64,000 nucleotides of DNA from Leifsonia xyli subsp. cynodontis DSM 46306 (GCF_000470775.1 NC_022438.1:1-64000), one strand, 5' to 3'; positions 30,940 to 41,834 are shown, counted from the first letter of the stretch. Notes: generated by a model from the letters alone, not told the origin. Numbers and translations are program-made.

Positions 30940-30961
30940 ATTCGTTAGTACACTAACGAAT
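30940..30961. promoter_or_regulatory. Palindromic operator, probably for the OhrR/MarR-type regulator
   Basis: ATTCGTTAGTA followed by CACTAACGAAT forms an 11-base inverted repeat with a single central mismatch, 10 bases before the ATG of the small protein at 30972. Length and symmetry match MarR/OhrR operators, and a gene of that family lies just downstream on the opposite strand. The pairing of this site with that regulator is inferred. Confidence 0.6.
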
Positions 30962-30971
30962 AGGGGCGACC

Positions 30972-31187
30972 ATGAGCGGACGGTTCGCGGCCTGGTACGC
31001 GCGGTGGAATGAGAAGCTCATCCGCATCGCCGGGCCGGCTCAGCTCGGGGCGGGCCGGCCCGAGGGGCCGGACGTGCGATCGGTGGCATCCCCATACCCG
31101 ATGTGCGGCAACCCGATGTCGGAGCACACGGTTTTGCGCCCGGGCGGCCAGCGCGACGCGACCCGGCTGGTGTGTCCCGCAGCCTGA
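30972..31187 (+). CDS. Small conserved protein with a single residual zinc-ribbon-like motif
   Basis: A 71-residue protein (MSGRFAAWYARWNEKLIRIAG...) with an amphipathic basic N-terminus, a GAGRPEGPD linker and a C-terminal PYPMCGNPMSEHTV...LVCPAA. The two cysteines and the C-G-x-P-M-x-x-H pattern resemble a degenerate CxxC zinc ribbon, with one cysteine of the first pair replaced by a residue of PYPM. It sits directly behind a palindromic operator and converges with an OhrR-like gene. I do not recognise a function; a redox- or peroxide-induced small protein is a hypothesis. Confidence 0.6.
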   Translation: MSGRFAAWYARWNEKLIRIAGPAQLGAGRPEGPDVRSVASPYPMCGNPMSEHTVLRPGGQRDATRLVCPAA

Positions 31188-31205
31188 GGGCGGGGAGGCG
31201 AGCGA

Positions 31206-31652
31206 TCAGTCGGCGCGCACCGCGGCCGCGACGAGGGCGTTCAGACCCTCTCGGAGCGATTCCAGCTCGCTCATCGGAAGCCTCAGGCGTTCCACGATGC
31301 GCGGCGGGATCGTCTTCGCTTCGGCTCGCAATGCGCGTCCCTCGGGCGTGAGTGTCACGTCGAGTGTCCGCTCATCGCTCACTCTGCGCTTGCGCACAAT
31401 GTAGCCGGTGGATTCCAGGCGCTTCAGAAGGGGGGAGAGTGTCGCGGGTTCCAGCTGGAGAGTGGCGCTGAGGTCCTTGACCGAGCGCGGATCGCGCTCC
31501 CACAGAGCGAGCATGACGAGGTACTGCGGGTGTGTCAGAGAGAGTGGCGCCAGCATCGGACGGTAGAGCGCGATGACGCTGCGTGTGGCCACGGCGAGAC
31601 CGAAACAGACTTGGTTCTCCAGGGCGAGCAGGTCATCGGACACGACAGCCAT
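31206..31652 (-). CDS. MarR-family regulator, OhrR-like (peroxide-sensing)
   Basis: A 148-residue winged-helix repressor. The N-terminal LENQVCFGLAVATRSVI carries the cysteine that senses organic hydroperoxides in OhrR proteins, and ALYRPMLAPLSLTHPQYLVMLAL matches the family's second helix with its conserved tyrosines. The DNA-binding helix is in LQLEPATLSPLLKRLESTGY and the wing in RKRRVSDERTLDVTLT. No ohr peroxidase gene is adjacent. The likely target is the palindrome at 30940-30961 before the small protein, and possibly its own promoter. Confidence 0.85.
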   Translation of the reverse strand: MAVVSDDLLALENQVCFGLAVATRSVIALYRPMLAPLSLTHPQYLVMLALWERDPRSVKDLSATLQLEPATLSPLLKRLESTGYIVRKRRVSDERTLDVTLTPEGRALRAEAKTIPPRIVERLRLPMSELESLREGLNALVAAAVRAD

Positions 31653-31717
31653 CCTACGCCGCCGCGTACGTGCGGGTTTGTTTGCTGCCCAAGCGATATG
31701 AATGATAGTTTCACATT

Positions 31718-33723
31718 ATGCATTTGACATGGAAGTCATTTTCATCCCTTGCCGTCGCAACCGGGCTCATCCTCATTGCGTCGGCCATTCCCGCCTCGGC
31801 CGATCCTGCGACGACCGGCTTCACCAAATGGGTCAAGACCGCAGACGGCTACGGCTACGACCCTGCACAGCCCGTGTACTACACCAAGGACTCCAAGGAA
31901 CAGATTCAGATTCCGACGGAGTACACATCGAAGGAACGCGATTTCCGTTCGTCGTGGGTGGCCACGGTCAACCAGCTGAACGTGCCCCTGCCGAAGAGCG
32001 AGTCCGATTTCAAAACGAACTACCAGGGCATCCTGGATCGTTTTGAGAACGACGGCCTCAACGCGATGATCTTCCAGGTGAGCCCCGCTCTGGACGCCTG
32101 GTACCGCTCGGAGCTGAGGCCGTGGTCGCAGTTCCTCAGCGGCAAGCAGGGCGTCGACCCGGGCTATGATCCGCTCGAATGGATGGTCGAGCAGACCCAC
32201 GCGTGCGGCATGGAGTATCACGCCTGGCTCAACCCTTACCACGTGACCACCGTTTCGGTGAAATCGGCTGCGGCCCAGCTTGGCCTGACCGAGGCGCAAG
32301 CAGCGTCTCTCTCCGCGAGCGAGGCCATCGCCGCGTTCGCCGACGCGGGGCTGCTGGCGCGCGACAACTTCGCCGTGAAGAACCCCGAACTGGTGCAGCT
32401 GTTCGCCGGAACGCTCTTCCTCGACCCCGGCGAGCCGGAAGCGCAGCAGCATGTCATCGCGACGGTGCGCGAGCTGGCTGAGAACTACGACATCGATGCC
32501 ATCCACATCGACGACTACTTCTATACCCTATCGCGACGCGACCTACTACGGCGACCTCGGCGAGGACCGCGCCACCTTCGAGAAGTACGGCATCCCCGCC
32601 GGCTACCCCGACACGCCCGAGAGCATCGCGCAGTGGCGGCGCGACAACATCACGAGCCTCGTCTCCGGCATCCACCGCACGCTCGGCGAGCACAATGAGG
32701 CGACCGGCAAAGCCGTCCAGTTCGGTGTGAGCCCGTTCGGGATCTGGGAGCACAAAGCGCACGACCCGCGCGGCTCGGACACACCCACGAGCTCGTCGTC
32801 CACGTACTCGAAGCAGGTCTACGCGGACACTCTCGGCTGGGTGAAGGCCGGCATCCTCGACTACATCGTTCCGCAGATCTACTGGAGCTTCGACCAGCCC
32901 GCGGCGCCGTACGGTGAGATCGCGCGCTGGTGGAACAACGCCGTCGAGGGCACGAATGTGCGGCTCTACATCGGTCAAGCGAACTACAAGTACACGCTGT
33001 TCGGGCCCAAGGAGGTCGCTTGGACCAACCCGGACGAGGTCCCGAACCAGCTTCTCTTCAACCAGACTCTGAAGAACGTCAGCGGTTCCGTGATGTTCAG
33101 CTACCGCGACATCGTGCCGGGGTCGACCGCGGGCCTCACCGGGACCGCTCTCACATCCATGGAGGCCAAGAACCGTTCGATCGAGCGGATCTTCGGTGAG
33201 ATGTACGCTCAGCGCGCCCTGACGCCGGCCGATCCGACCAAGGCGGACGCCGGACTCAAGGCGCCGACCGGTGTCGCGTTGAACGGCAGTGTGGTGAGCT
33301 GGAGCGACGGGTCGACGGGTGTGACGCGCGCGTTCGCCGTGTACCGGGACGGTCTGCTTCAGCGTGTCTCGTCTACACGAACGGCGACGCGGACTACTCG
33401 TTCGAGCTGGGCGGCGCACGCTCCGCTGGCACGGTCTCCGTCGCCGCGCTCGACCATGCGATGAATGAGACAGCTCGTGTCTCGCCGGCCGCCGAGGTCG
33501 TCACGCCCCCGGCCCCCGAGACGATCGAGCCCCCGGCCACGACGGGGACTCGCAGAACTCCGCCGTCACGAGCGCGGCGGGACGCACCGGAAACCTTGCC
33601 GAAACGGGCTCCGATGTCGTGCCGAGCATGCTGATCGCGGCGGTTCTGCTGACCGCCGGGGGAGTGGCTCTGCTGCGCCGCCGCTACTCGGCGCGCGAGA
33701 ACTCGGAGGCGCGAACGATCTGA
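31718..33723 (+). pseudogene. Secreted, LAETG-anchored glycoside-hydrolase-like family 10 (DUF187) protein, three frameshifts
   Basis: Joined frames give a surface protein. It has a signal peptide (SLAVATGLILIASAIPASA), a GHL10/DUF187 barrel (SSWVATVNQLNVP, HAWLNPYHVT, DAIHIDDYF, QFGVSPFGIWEHKA, LDYIVPQIYWSFD) and a short C-terminal fibronectin-like region. A sorting signal follows: LAETGSDVVP, a hydrophobic helix and LRRRYSARE. Frames break near 32524-32526 (one extra A, between DDYFY and PYRDATYYGD), 33366-33373 (before VYTNGDADYSFE) and 33538-33546 (after EPPAT). LAETG is a class E sortase motif. The original role was probably hydrolysis of a cell-wall or plant glycan. The reading frame is lost, so it is unlikely to work. 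Confidence 0.85.
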
Positions 33724-34384
33724 TCGGGCGTCAACGTGACGCCGGTATAGCGCTCGAACTGCCGCGCCGCCTGCAACGCGATCACTTCCGCTCCTGTGAT
33801 CAGCGACTTGCCGTCGGTGCGGCTCGCTGTGATCAGAGGTGTCTCCGCGGGGAAGGCGACGACGTCGAACACGGTATCGGCGCGCCGGATGTGCGTCTCG
33901 CTGAAAGCGACGGCGTCTTCGTCGGCACCGCGCATCCCGAGCGGTGTGACGTTCACGATGACATCGAACTCGGCGGCTGGTTCCCCCGCCACCCAGCGGT
34001 AGCCGTACCTGCTGGCCAGAGCCAGCCCGGCCTGCTCGTTCCGGGCGAAGACGGTCAGATCGTCGAAGCCGCTCCCGCGGAAGGCCGCGACGACTGCTTT
34101 GGCCATGCCGCCGGAGCCGCGGACGAGCACGCGCTTGGCAGTGTCCACGCGGTGCTCGGCCAGCAGTTGCGCGACCGCTTCGTAGTCGGTGTTGGAGGCC
34201 GAGAGCAGGCCGTCCTCGTTGAGGACGGTGTTGACCGACTCGATTTCGAGCGCGGACGGCGCCTTCGAGGTCGTCGGTCGTGAACGCCTTGTAGACGATG
34301 TTGAGGCCCAACTCGTCGTACAGGAAATTGTGGAACCGTGTGCCGATGTTGCTGGGACGTCCGGAGAGAGATGCAGACCTGCAT
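33684..34384 (-). pseudogene. Shikimate 5-dehydrogenase-like protein, frameshifted and internally deleted
   Basis: AroE-like Rossmann enzyme. The start at 34384 reads MQVCISL. Loss of two bases in a TC repeat (near 34363-34372) shifts the frame to SGRPSNIGTRFHNFLYDELG and YKAFTTDDLEGA. At about 34255-34262 the frame changes again to PSALEIESVNTVLNEDG, and some 30 residues are missing, including the expected catalytic MPFK lysine segment. The C-terminal NAD(P) domain (VLVRGSGGMAKAVVAAF, NVTPLGMRG) is complete to the stop. With the catalytic lysine gone this is a pseudogene. It converges with and slightly overlaps the end of the GHL10 pseudogene. Confidence 0.85.
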
Positions 34385-34560
34385 GTCCTTAGTTCAGGAT
34401 GGGCATGCCGATATTCTCGCAGGCGCTCGCCCGCTCGGCTCGGCCCGGCGAAAACGCGCAGTGAAAGCACTGTCTTTCGACGATTCAGGGACAGCGCGGA
34501 GTGCGACCGGTTGCGTTCACAGCTTGACGACAGCTGGGGGCATGGCTCACTCTTGATCTT

Positions 34561-35751
34561 ATGACTGCCACTCAGGGGTTTCTCCCGCGTGGCGCACGCA
34601 ATCCCGGGTCGCAGGGCGCGCTGAGGCACTTGAACCAGGAGCGGCTCGTCGAGTTCCTCCTGTCCAATGGCCCCTTCACCCAGGCAGAGCTGGCGCGCGG
34701 GACGGGCCTGTCCACCGCTACTGTCTCGAACATCGTCCGCGACTTGGTTGCGAAAGGCGTCGTCGGCACCTCGCCGGTCACCTCCTCTGGCCGCCGGGCG
34801 CTGCTCGTGCAGCTGACCGACACCGGCGATATCGCGGTCGGCATCGACTTCGGCCGCCGGCACGTCCGCATCGCCCTCTGCACCCTCGGCTACAAGGTCC
34901 TCGCGGAAGAGGCGCTGGCGCTCCCGCTTGGCTACGACGTCGGCTGGGCCCTCGCCGAAGCGGCCCGGCTCCTCGACCGGATGCTCGCCGACGGGTGTCA
35001 CGATCGTCAGTCCGTCCTCGCGGTCGGCGTCGGCATCCCTGGTCCGATCGACCGCCGAACCGGGACCGTGCTGCAGGGCGCGATCCTCCCCGAGTGGGTC
35101 GGCGTGAACCGCCGGGACCTCGAAGACGTCCTTCGCTTCCCCGTCGTCGTGGACAACGACGCGAACTTGGGTGCGCTCGCCGAAGTCACCTGGGGTGCGA
35201 ACCGCGGCGTCCGCAATCTCGTTTTCGTGAAGATCGGCTCGGGCATCGGTGCCGGCCTCATCCTGAACGGGACGCCATACTACGGTTTTCTCGGAATCAC
35301 GGGGGAGCTCGGCCACACCCCCGTCGTCGAGCAGGGTCTCATCTGCCGGTGCGGCAACCGCGGCTGCCTGGAGACGATCGCCTCCACGACGGTGATGATC
35401 GAGTCGCTGAGCCGTGGCCTCGGCGCGCCGGTCAGCACCGCTGACATTCTGCGTCGTGGCCTCGAGCGGGACCCGGCGGTGCTCCGGGTCGTCGGGGACG
35501 CCGGTATCGCGATCGGCAAGGCGATCGGCAATGTGTCCAACATGATCAATCCCGAACTCATCCTCATCGGCGGGCCCTTGGTCGGACTCGGAGAAGCCCT
35601 CCTCGAACCCATCCGCCGCGGCAGCAAGCACAACGCCTTCCCCGTCATCGCCAGCACTACGCAGCTCCGGATCTCCTCTCTCGGCGACCGCGCGGAGTCC
35701 CTCGGGGCCGCCGCCCTCGTCATCCAGGGCGCCCTCGTCGACACTCCGTGA
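34561..35751 (+). CDS. ROK-family transcriptional regulator of the downstream sugar importer
   Basis: A 396-residue repressor with an N-terminal winged helix (FTQAELARGTGLSTATVSNIV, about residues 38-60) and a C-terminal ROK sugar-kinase fold. The fold has the phosphate/ATP motif GIDFGRRHVRIA, VGIPGPID and the zinc/ROK signature ELGHTPV...CRCGNRGCLE. It is the XylR/NagC type that senses a sugar. The ABC importer follows in the same direction after 200 bases that contain a palindrome (35879-35895). The inducer is unknown but should be a monosaccharide carried by the ChvE-type importer. Confidence 0.9.
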   Translation: MTATQGFLPRGARNPGSQGALRHLNQERLVEFLLSNGPFTQAELARGTGLSTATVSNIVRDLVAKGVVGTSPVTSSGRRALLVQLTDTGDIAVGIDFGRRHVRIALCTLGYKVLAEEALALPLGYDVGWALAEAARLLDRMLADGCHDRQSVLAVGVGIPGPIDRRTGTVLQGAILPEWVGVNRRDLEDVLRFPVVVDNDANLGALAEVTWGANRGVRNLVFVKIGSGIGAGLILNGTPYYGFLGITGELGHTPVVEQGLICRCGNRGCLETIASTTVMIESLSRGLGAPVSTADILRRGLERDPAVLRVVGDAGIAIGKAIGNVSNMINPELILIGGPLVGLGEALLEPIRRGSKHNAFPVIASTTQLRISSLGDRAESLGAAALVIQGALVDTP

Positions 35752-35876
35752 CGGCCGCGGAGGCGGGTGGGGCCGAATGCCTTCCCTGCGGGCGCGGGCG
35801 GAGGGGTGGCTGAGGCTCGGCGAGGGCGCGGGTTGTTATCGATCCGTTGTCTCTACTGTTTGACGATAAGGCCGGA

Positions 35877-35895
35877 TGTTTAGTTTACTACTAAA
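35877..35895. promoter_or_regulatory. Putative operator upstream of the ChvE-type importer
   Basis: TTTAGT (35879-35884) and ACTAAA (35890-35895) form an inverted repeat around TTACT. The longer TGTTTAGTTTAC (35877-35888) recurs in inverted orientation at 40960-40971, before the GntR gene at the other end of the importer operon. This stretch is the most AT-rich part of the 200-base spacer. Confidence 0.55.
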
Positions 35896-35951
35896 GCGCA
35901 TCTATGCATGTAAAAGCGCAGAACAAGAACGAATTACATCGAGGAGCGACG

Positions 35952-37499
<1,548 letters not shown>

Positions 37500-37501
37500 C
37501 C

Positions 37502-38851
37502 ATGAGCACACAGATCCCCGTGAAGAAGAAGGCGGGCGGTATCCGCGACCTGGGCAAGATGTTCGGCGGTGGACAGTCGACCGGACGGCAGTTCGGCATC
37601 CTGGGCGCGCTCGTCGTCATCGTCATCCTCTTCCAGATCCTGACCGACGGGAAGACGCTCGACCCGGTCAACCTCATCAACCTGGTCAACCAGAACGCAT
37701 ACGTTCTGATCCTGGCGATCGGCATGGTCATGGTGATCATCGCCGGGCACATCGACCTGTCGGTGGGCTCGGTCGCGGCGGTCGTCGGCATCGTCGTGGC
37801 CAAGGCGATGACCGAGTGGCAGGTACCGTGGCCTCTCGCCATCCTGCTCGGCCTCGTCATCGGCGTGATCATCGGCGCGTGGCAGGGCTGGTGGGTGGCT
37901 TACGTCGGCGTGCCCGCGTTCATCGTGACGCTGGCCGGCATGCTGATCTTCCGCGGCCTGAACCAGCTGATCGGCAGCGCGAACACCATCCCGGTGCCGG
38001 ACGGTTTCACCTTCATCGGCGGCGGCTTCCTCCCCGAGTGGGGACCGGATACCGGCTACAACAACTCCACGCTGCTGCTCGGCTTGATCATCGCCGTCGT
38101 CATCGTGCTGCTTGAGATCCGCACCCGCCGCACGCAGACCAAGATGGGCTCCGACAAGGCCCCGCTCTGGGTGAGCACGTTCAAGGTCATCGTGCTGGAC
38201 GCCCTGGTCGTCTACTTCACCTTCCTCTTCGCGGGAGGTCGCGTCGGCACCTCGTTCCCGGTCTCCGGCATCATCCTGGGCGTCCTGATCATCGTCTACT
38301 CGTTCGTCACGCGCAGCACGATCTTCGGCCGGCACATCTACGCGGTCGGCGGCAACTCGCACGCTGCGGAACTGTCGGGTGTGAAGATCAAGCGCGTCAA
38401 CTTCTTCGTGATGATGAACATGTCGGTGCTTGCCGCGCTCGCCGGAATGATCGCCGTCGCCCGCTCGGTCTCCTCCGGCCCGCAGGACGGTCTCGGCTGG
38501 GAGCTCGACGCCATCGCCGCTGTGTTCATCGGCGGCGCTGCGGTCTCCGGCGGCATCGGAACCGTCGCCGGTTCCATCGTCGGCGGTCTGGTCATCGCGG
38601 TCTTGAACAACGGCCTCCAGCTGCTCGGCGTCACGAGCGACTGGGTGCAGGTCATCAAGGGCCTCGTGCTGCTGATCGCGGTCGGTGTCGACGTCTACTC
38701 GAACCGCCGTGGCGGTCCGTCGCTCATCGGACGGCTTTTCGGCGGCGGCCATCGGCGCGAGTCTGCGACGGACGCTGCCGGCATCGACCAGCCTGCCGTC
38801 CTCCCGACCTCCAGCGCCGCCGAAGAATCGTCGCGGTCGCTCACGAACTGA
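37502..38851 (+). CDS. gguB: Monosaccharide ABC transporter permease (GguB/XylH type)
   Basis: CUT2 family permease with about ten to twelve membrane helices in 449 residues. The family's GMVMVIIAGHIDLSVGS, GTVAGSIVGGLVIAVLNNG and the IGGAAVSGG motif are present. The long periplasm-facing/cytosolic insertion after VLLEIRTRRTQTKMG is typical of the ChvE-associated form. The cytosolic tail (GGGHRRESATDAAG) is unremarkable. It is one member of an ATPase-permease-binding protein operon; the same subunit probably forms a homodimer. Confidence 0.92.
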   Translation: MSTQIPVKKKAGGIRDLGKMFGGGQSTGRQFGILGALVVIVILFQILTDGKTLDPVNLINLVNQNAYVLILAIGMVMVIIAGHIDLSVGSVAAVVGIVVAKAMTEWQVPWPLAILLGLVIGVIIGAWQGWWVAYVGVPAFIVTLAGMLIFRGLNQLIGSANTIPVPDGFTFIGGGFLPEWGPDTGYNNSTLLLGLIIAVVIVLLEIRTRRTQTKMGSDKAPLWVSTFKVIVLDALVVYFTFLFAGGRVGTSFPVSGIILGVLIIVYSFVTRSTIFGRHIYAVGGNSHAAELSGVKIKRVNFFVMMNMSVLAALAGMIAVARSVSSGPQDGLGWELDAIAAVFIGGAAVSGGIGTVAGSIVGGLVIAVLNNGLQLLGVTSDWVQVIKGLVLLIAVGVDVYSNRRGGPSLIGRLFGGGHRRESATDAAGIDQPAVLPTSSAAEESSRSLTN

Positions 38852-38895
38852 TCCACCTCCCCCTGCACCACATCCACAGAGAGAAAGAGAAGAGA

Positions 38896-39990
38896 ATGCA
38901 CAAGATCGCACTCGCGACAGTGGCCGCTGCCGCTGCCGCTGCGCTCGTCCTGTCGGGCTGCTCCAGCCGCGATGGTTCGTCCGGCTCGTCCACGGCGTCC
39001 GGCTTCGACAAGGGCGCGACCATCGGCGTCGCCCTCCCGACCAAGACGTCGGAGAACTGGGTGCTCGCCGGCGACCTGTTCACCAACGGCCTCAAGGACG
39101 CGGGCTTCAAGGGCGATGTGCAGTACGCCGGCGCGTCCGGCGCTGTCGCCGATCAGCAGTCGCAGATCCAGTCGATGATCACCAACGGCGCCAAGGTCAT
39201 CATCATCGGCTCCGTCGACGGCGGCCAGCTCGCTGCGCAGGCCAAGGCGGCCCACGACGCGGGCGCCATGGTCATCGCGTACGACCGCCTCATCCTCAAC
39301 ACGAAAGACGTCGACTACTACGTCGCCTACGACAACGAGAAGGTCGGCGAGCTGCAGGGTCAGGCCCTGCTCGACGGCATGAAGAAGCGCTTCCCGGACA
39401 AGACCAAGTACAACATCGAGCTGTTCTCCGGCTCGCCGGACGACGCCAACTCGAAGGTCTTCTTCGACGGCGCCATGAAGATCCTCCAGCCGAAGATCGA
39501 CGATGGCACGCTGACTGTGGTCTCCAAGCAGACCGACATCAAGCAGACCGCCACCCAGGGCTGGCTGCCGGCCAACGCGCAGACCCGCATGGACAACCTG
39601 CTCGCGGCCAACTACGCGTCCACCGAGCTCGACGGCGTCCTGTCGCCGAACGACACTCTGGCCCGCGCCATCATCACGTCGGTGAAGGGCGCTGGCAAGC
39701 CGGTCCCGGTCGTCACCGGTCAGGACTCGGAGGCCGAGTCGGTCAAGTCCATCATGGAGGGCGAACAGTACTCGACCATCAACAAGGACACCCGCAACCT
39801 GGTCAAGCAGGCCATCGCGATGGTCTCCGAGCTGCAGCAGGGCAAGAAGCCCGAGACGAACGACGACAAGTCATACAACAACGGCGTCAAGGTCGTCCCG
39901 GCTTACTTGCTGAAGCCGGTCATCGTCACCAAGGAGAACGCGGCCGAGGCGTACGCCAACGACCCGACTCTGGAGCCGCTGACCAAATAA
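38896..39990 (+). CDS. chvE: Sugar-binding lipoprotein (ChvE-like) of the ABC importer
   Basis: Extracellular monosaccharide-binding protein with a lipobox (LVLSGC, Cys22) and a Peripla_BP_4 fold. After the Ser/Gly linker, the core begins TIGVALPTKTSENWVL. The sugar-pocket Asp and Arg lie in VIAYDRLILNT, and VTGQDSEAESVKS matches the hinge region of ChvE and xylose-binding proteins. The ATG follows GAGAAAGAGAAGAG. At 364 residues it has normal length. The ligand could be xylose, arabinose, glucose or galactose; sequence alone cannot decide. Confidence 0.91.
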   Translation: MHKIALATVAAAAAAALVLSGCSSRDGSSGSSTASGFDKGATIGVALPTKTSENWVLAGDLFTNGLKDAGFKGDVQYAGASGAVADQQSQIQSMITNGAKVIIIGSVDGGQLAAQAKAAHDAGAMVIAYDRLILNTKDVDYYVAYDNEKVGELQGQALLDGMKKRFPDKTKYNIELFSGSPDDANSKVFFDGAMKILQPKIDDGTLTVVSKQTDIKQTATQGWLPANAQTRMDNLLAANYASTELDGVLSPNDTLARAIITSVKGAGKPVPVVTGQDSEAESVKSIMEGEQYSTINKDTRNLVKQAIAMVSELQQGKKPETNDDKSYNNGVKVVPAYLLKPVIVTKENAAEAYANDPTLEPLTK

Positions 39991-40010
39991 GGCGGCATCC
40001 ACCGGTAGAG

Positions 40011-40040
40011 GCCGGGCTCCGTTCAACGGGCCCGGCTTCT
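40011..40040 (+). terminator. Terminator after the ChvE-type operon
   Basis: GCCGGGC (40011-40017) pairs with GCCCGGC (40030-40036), followed by TTCTCTCGTTCTCC. The hairpin starts 20 bases past the binding-protein stop. Confidence 0.75.
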
Positions 40041-40099
40041 CTCGTTCTCCTGGAAAGAGACGTTGTCCTCCTAGAAAGAGCGCGCCCGTACGTCGAGAG

Positions 40100-40138
40100 G
40101 GCCGGAGCGGTGTCCCCACCCGCTCCGGCCTTCTCCTT
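40100..40138 (+). terminator. Second terminator-like hairpin
   Basis: GGCCGGAGCGG (40100-40110) pairs with CCGCTCCGGCC (40120-40130) with a 9-base loop, followed by TTCTCCTTTG. It backs up the hairpin 60 bases upstream and also faces the convergent GntR gene. The 220 bases between the importer and that gene otherwise hold no visible gene. Confidence 0.7.
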
Positions 40139-40259
40139 TGTGATCCCCCGGATCGGTCCCCCCGGCCGAGTCTTACTTCAGTGTAGGGAACCATCCGGCC
40201 GGCCGGCATCCGGGCTGCCACGGATTAAGTCACCGTGACAGCCCTTACCGGCTGTCCGG

Positions 40260-40910
40260 TCAGAGGCGGTGCAGCATGCCGCTCAGCCGGGTCACGTAGT
40301 CCTCGATCAGGAGGCCGGCGGCGCGGCCATCGCGGGCGGTGGTGGCCACGCGCAGCTTCGAGGTGAATTCCCTCAGCGAGTTCGGGTCCAGGCTGCCCCG
40401 GAGCTTGCGCGCCACGCGGCGCACCTGTGGGATGACGACCGTGAGCGCGCGTAGCCGCACCTCGTTCCCCTCGATGCGCGCGAACGCGACGACCAGGTGC
40501 TCGAACACGGCGGCGAAGGTGAGCAGGTCCTCGGTCTCCGCGGCCTCCACCAGGTTCGCCTCCATCTCGGCGATGAGCGCGTCGGCGTCGGCGTCCCAGT
40601 CCGGGATGCCGCGCAGCGCGGCGCCGGCCCACAGATCGCCCGCGACCTCGACCGCTGCGAGGACCCCCTCGATGTCGAACCGTGCGACGTTCGTGTAACG
40701 GTTGCGTTCCATCTCCACGAGGCCCTGTTCCGCGAGCCGGTCGAGCGCGTGACGGATGGGGGTCCGGGAGATGCCGAGCCACTCGACGAGGTCGGGGTTG
40801 CGCAGACGCTCGCCCGGTTCGAGCGTGCCGTCCATGATGGCTGCCTCGATGCGGACGTACGCTTCCTCCGAAAGAGAGATCCGGGCGACATGGTCGGTGG
40901 GCATCGGCAT
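40260..40910 (-). CDS. GntR-family (FadR/FCD type) transcriptional regulator
   Basis: A 216-residue regulator with an N-terminal winged helix (SEEAYVRIEAAIMDGTLEPG, then LGISRTPIRHALDRLAEQGLV) and a C-terminal all-helical FCD ligand domain (about 85-210). The start follows GAGGAGGAAACGAA. Its promoter region carries TGTTTAGTTTAC (40960-40971, minus-strand sense), the same 12-mer as the importer operator, so both may answer to one regulator. It is divergent from a second GntR gene that is broken. Confidence 0.88.
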   Translation of the reverse strand: MPMPTDHVARISLSEEAYVRIEAAIMDGTLEPGERLRNPDLVEWLGISRTPIRHALDRLAEQGLVEMERNRYTNVARFDIEGVLAAVEVAGDLWAGAALRGIPDWDADADALIAEMEANLVEAAETEDLLTFAAVFEHLVVAFARIEGNEVRLRALTVVIPQVRRVARKLRGSLDPNSLREFTSKLRVATTARDGRAAGLLIEDYVTRLSGMLHRL

Positions 40911-40959
40911 TTCGTTTCCTCCTCGGAATGATCCGGGTTGTGACGGAGAAGACCCTCCT

Positions 40960-40971
40960 GTAAACTAAACA
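40960..40971. promoter_or_regulatory. Repeat of the importer operator motif before the GntR gene
   Basis: The plus strand reads GTAAACTAAACA, the exact reverse complement of TGTTTAGTTTAC at 35877-35888. It lies 50 bases before the GntR start codon, where a promoter would be, and is followed by the AT-rich CATATATTAG. Confidence 0.5.
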
Positions 40972-41049
40972 TATATTAGATCAAGAACTTTCTAGGATCA
41001 GATTGGTTCAGATCTCGATCTGGTGACGATTCTCGGCTGTGCGAAAGAA

Positions 41050-41834
41050 ATGCCCATGACACTCGACGACTACCCGACACTCGCCGCAGCGATGCCTGCT
41101 CTGACGACCGACCGCCGCTTGCTGCGCAACGATGTCTTCGAGATGCTGCTGGAGCGCATCATGAACGGCTCGTTCGCGCCGGGGGAGCGGCTCAAAGACG
41201 CCGAGCTCACCGCGTGGCTGCGGGTCTCCCGCACGCCGGTTCGCGAGGCGCTCAGCCGTCTCGCCGTCGTCGGTCTCATCAAGACCGCGCCCAACCGTTT
41301 CACGGTTGTGGCACCGATGGTCGATGCCGAGATCGTCGGCGCGATCGCCGTTCTCCGCCGGATCTACCCGGACGCGGTGGCAGAGGCTCTGGAGACCGCC
41401 GGCGACGATGCCGAACTGGAACTGAGCCTGCTCGCGGGCCGGCTGGAATGGGATCTCAACGTCCCCCCGTCGAGACTTTCCAGCGGATGATGAGCGTCGT
41501 GCTTCTCTCGCTCCGCAACCAGGTGCTCGCCGAAACCGTCGAGACCGTTCATCTCCGCCTGATCCGCTACCTGTCGCTCGACCCGGCTGCGCAGGGGCTG
41601 CTCACGCGTGAGCGCGTGCTCGACTTCTCCCGGGCGCTGTGTTCCCGGGACAAAGCGGCCATCCGCGCGATTGAGTCCCTGCTGGTCGACGCCGAGCACC
41701 TGCTCACTCCGCCGGTCGCCGCTCGCGTCGCCGTCGCTGGCTGTGGACCGCGGCCGGAAAGACGACCAGGATCAAGGCGAGGAGCGCCAACACCGCCGAA
41801 CCGGCCACGATCGCCCCGACGCGACCGAGGGTGA
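41050..41834 (+). pseudogene. GntR-family (FCD) regulator, frameshifted
   Basis: A second FadR-type regulator. From about 41050 (MPMTLDDYPTLAAAMPALT) it has an intact winged helix (ERIMNGSFAPGERLKDAELT, LRVSRTPVREALSRLAVVGLI). In the run of C at 41463-41468 one base is missing. The original frame ends in VPPSRLSSG and a stop at 41490. The alternative frame continues the FCD domain with VETFQRMMSVVLLSLRNQV and RERVLDFSRALCSRDKAA. The continued frame overlaps the convergent DUF6328 gene by 130 bases, so its natural end may also be damaged. It resembles its divergent neighbour and may be an old duplicate. Confidence 0.78.

Noticed and set aside
33394..35631. 745-codon minus-strand frame opposite the ROK gene and aroE-like pseudogene
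   Set aside because: Mostly antisense to the ROK regulator. Only a short internal stretch (SGRPSNIGTRF) belongs to the aroE-like pseudogene.
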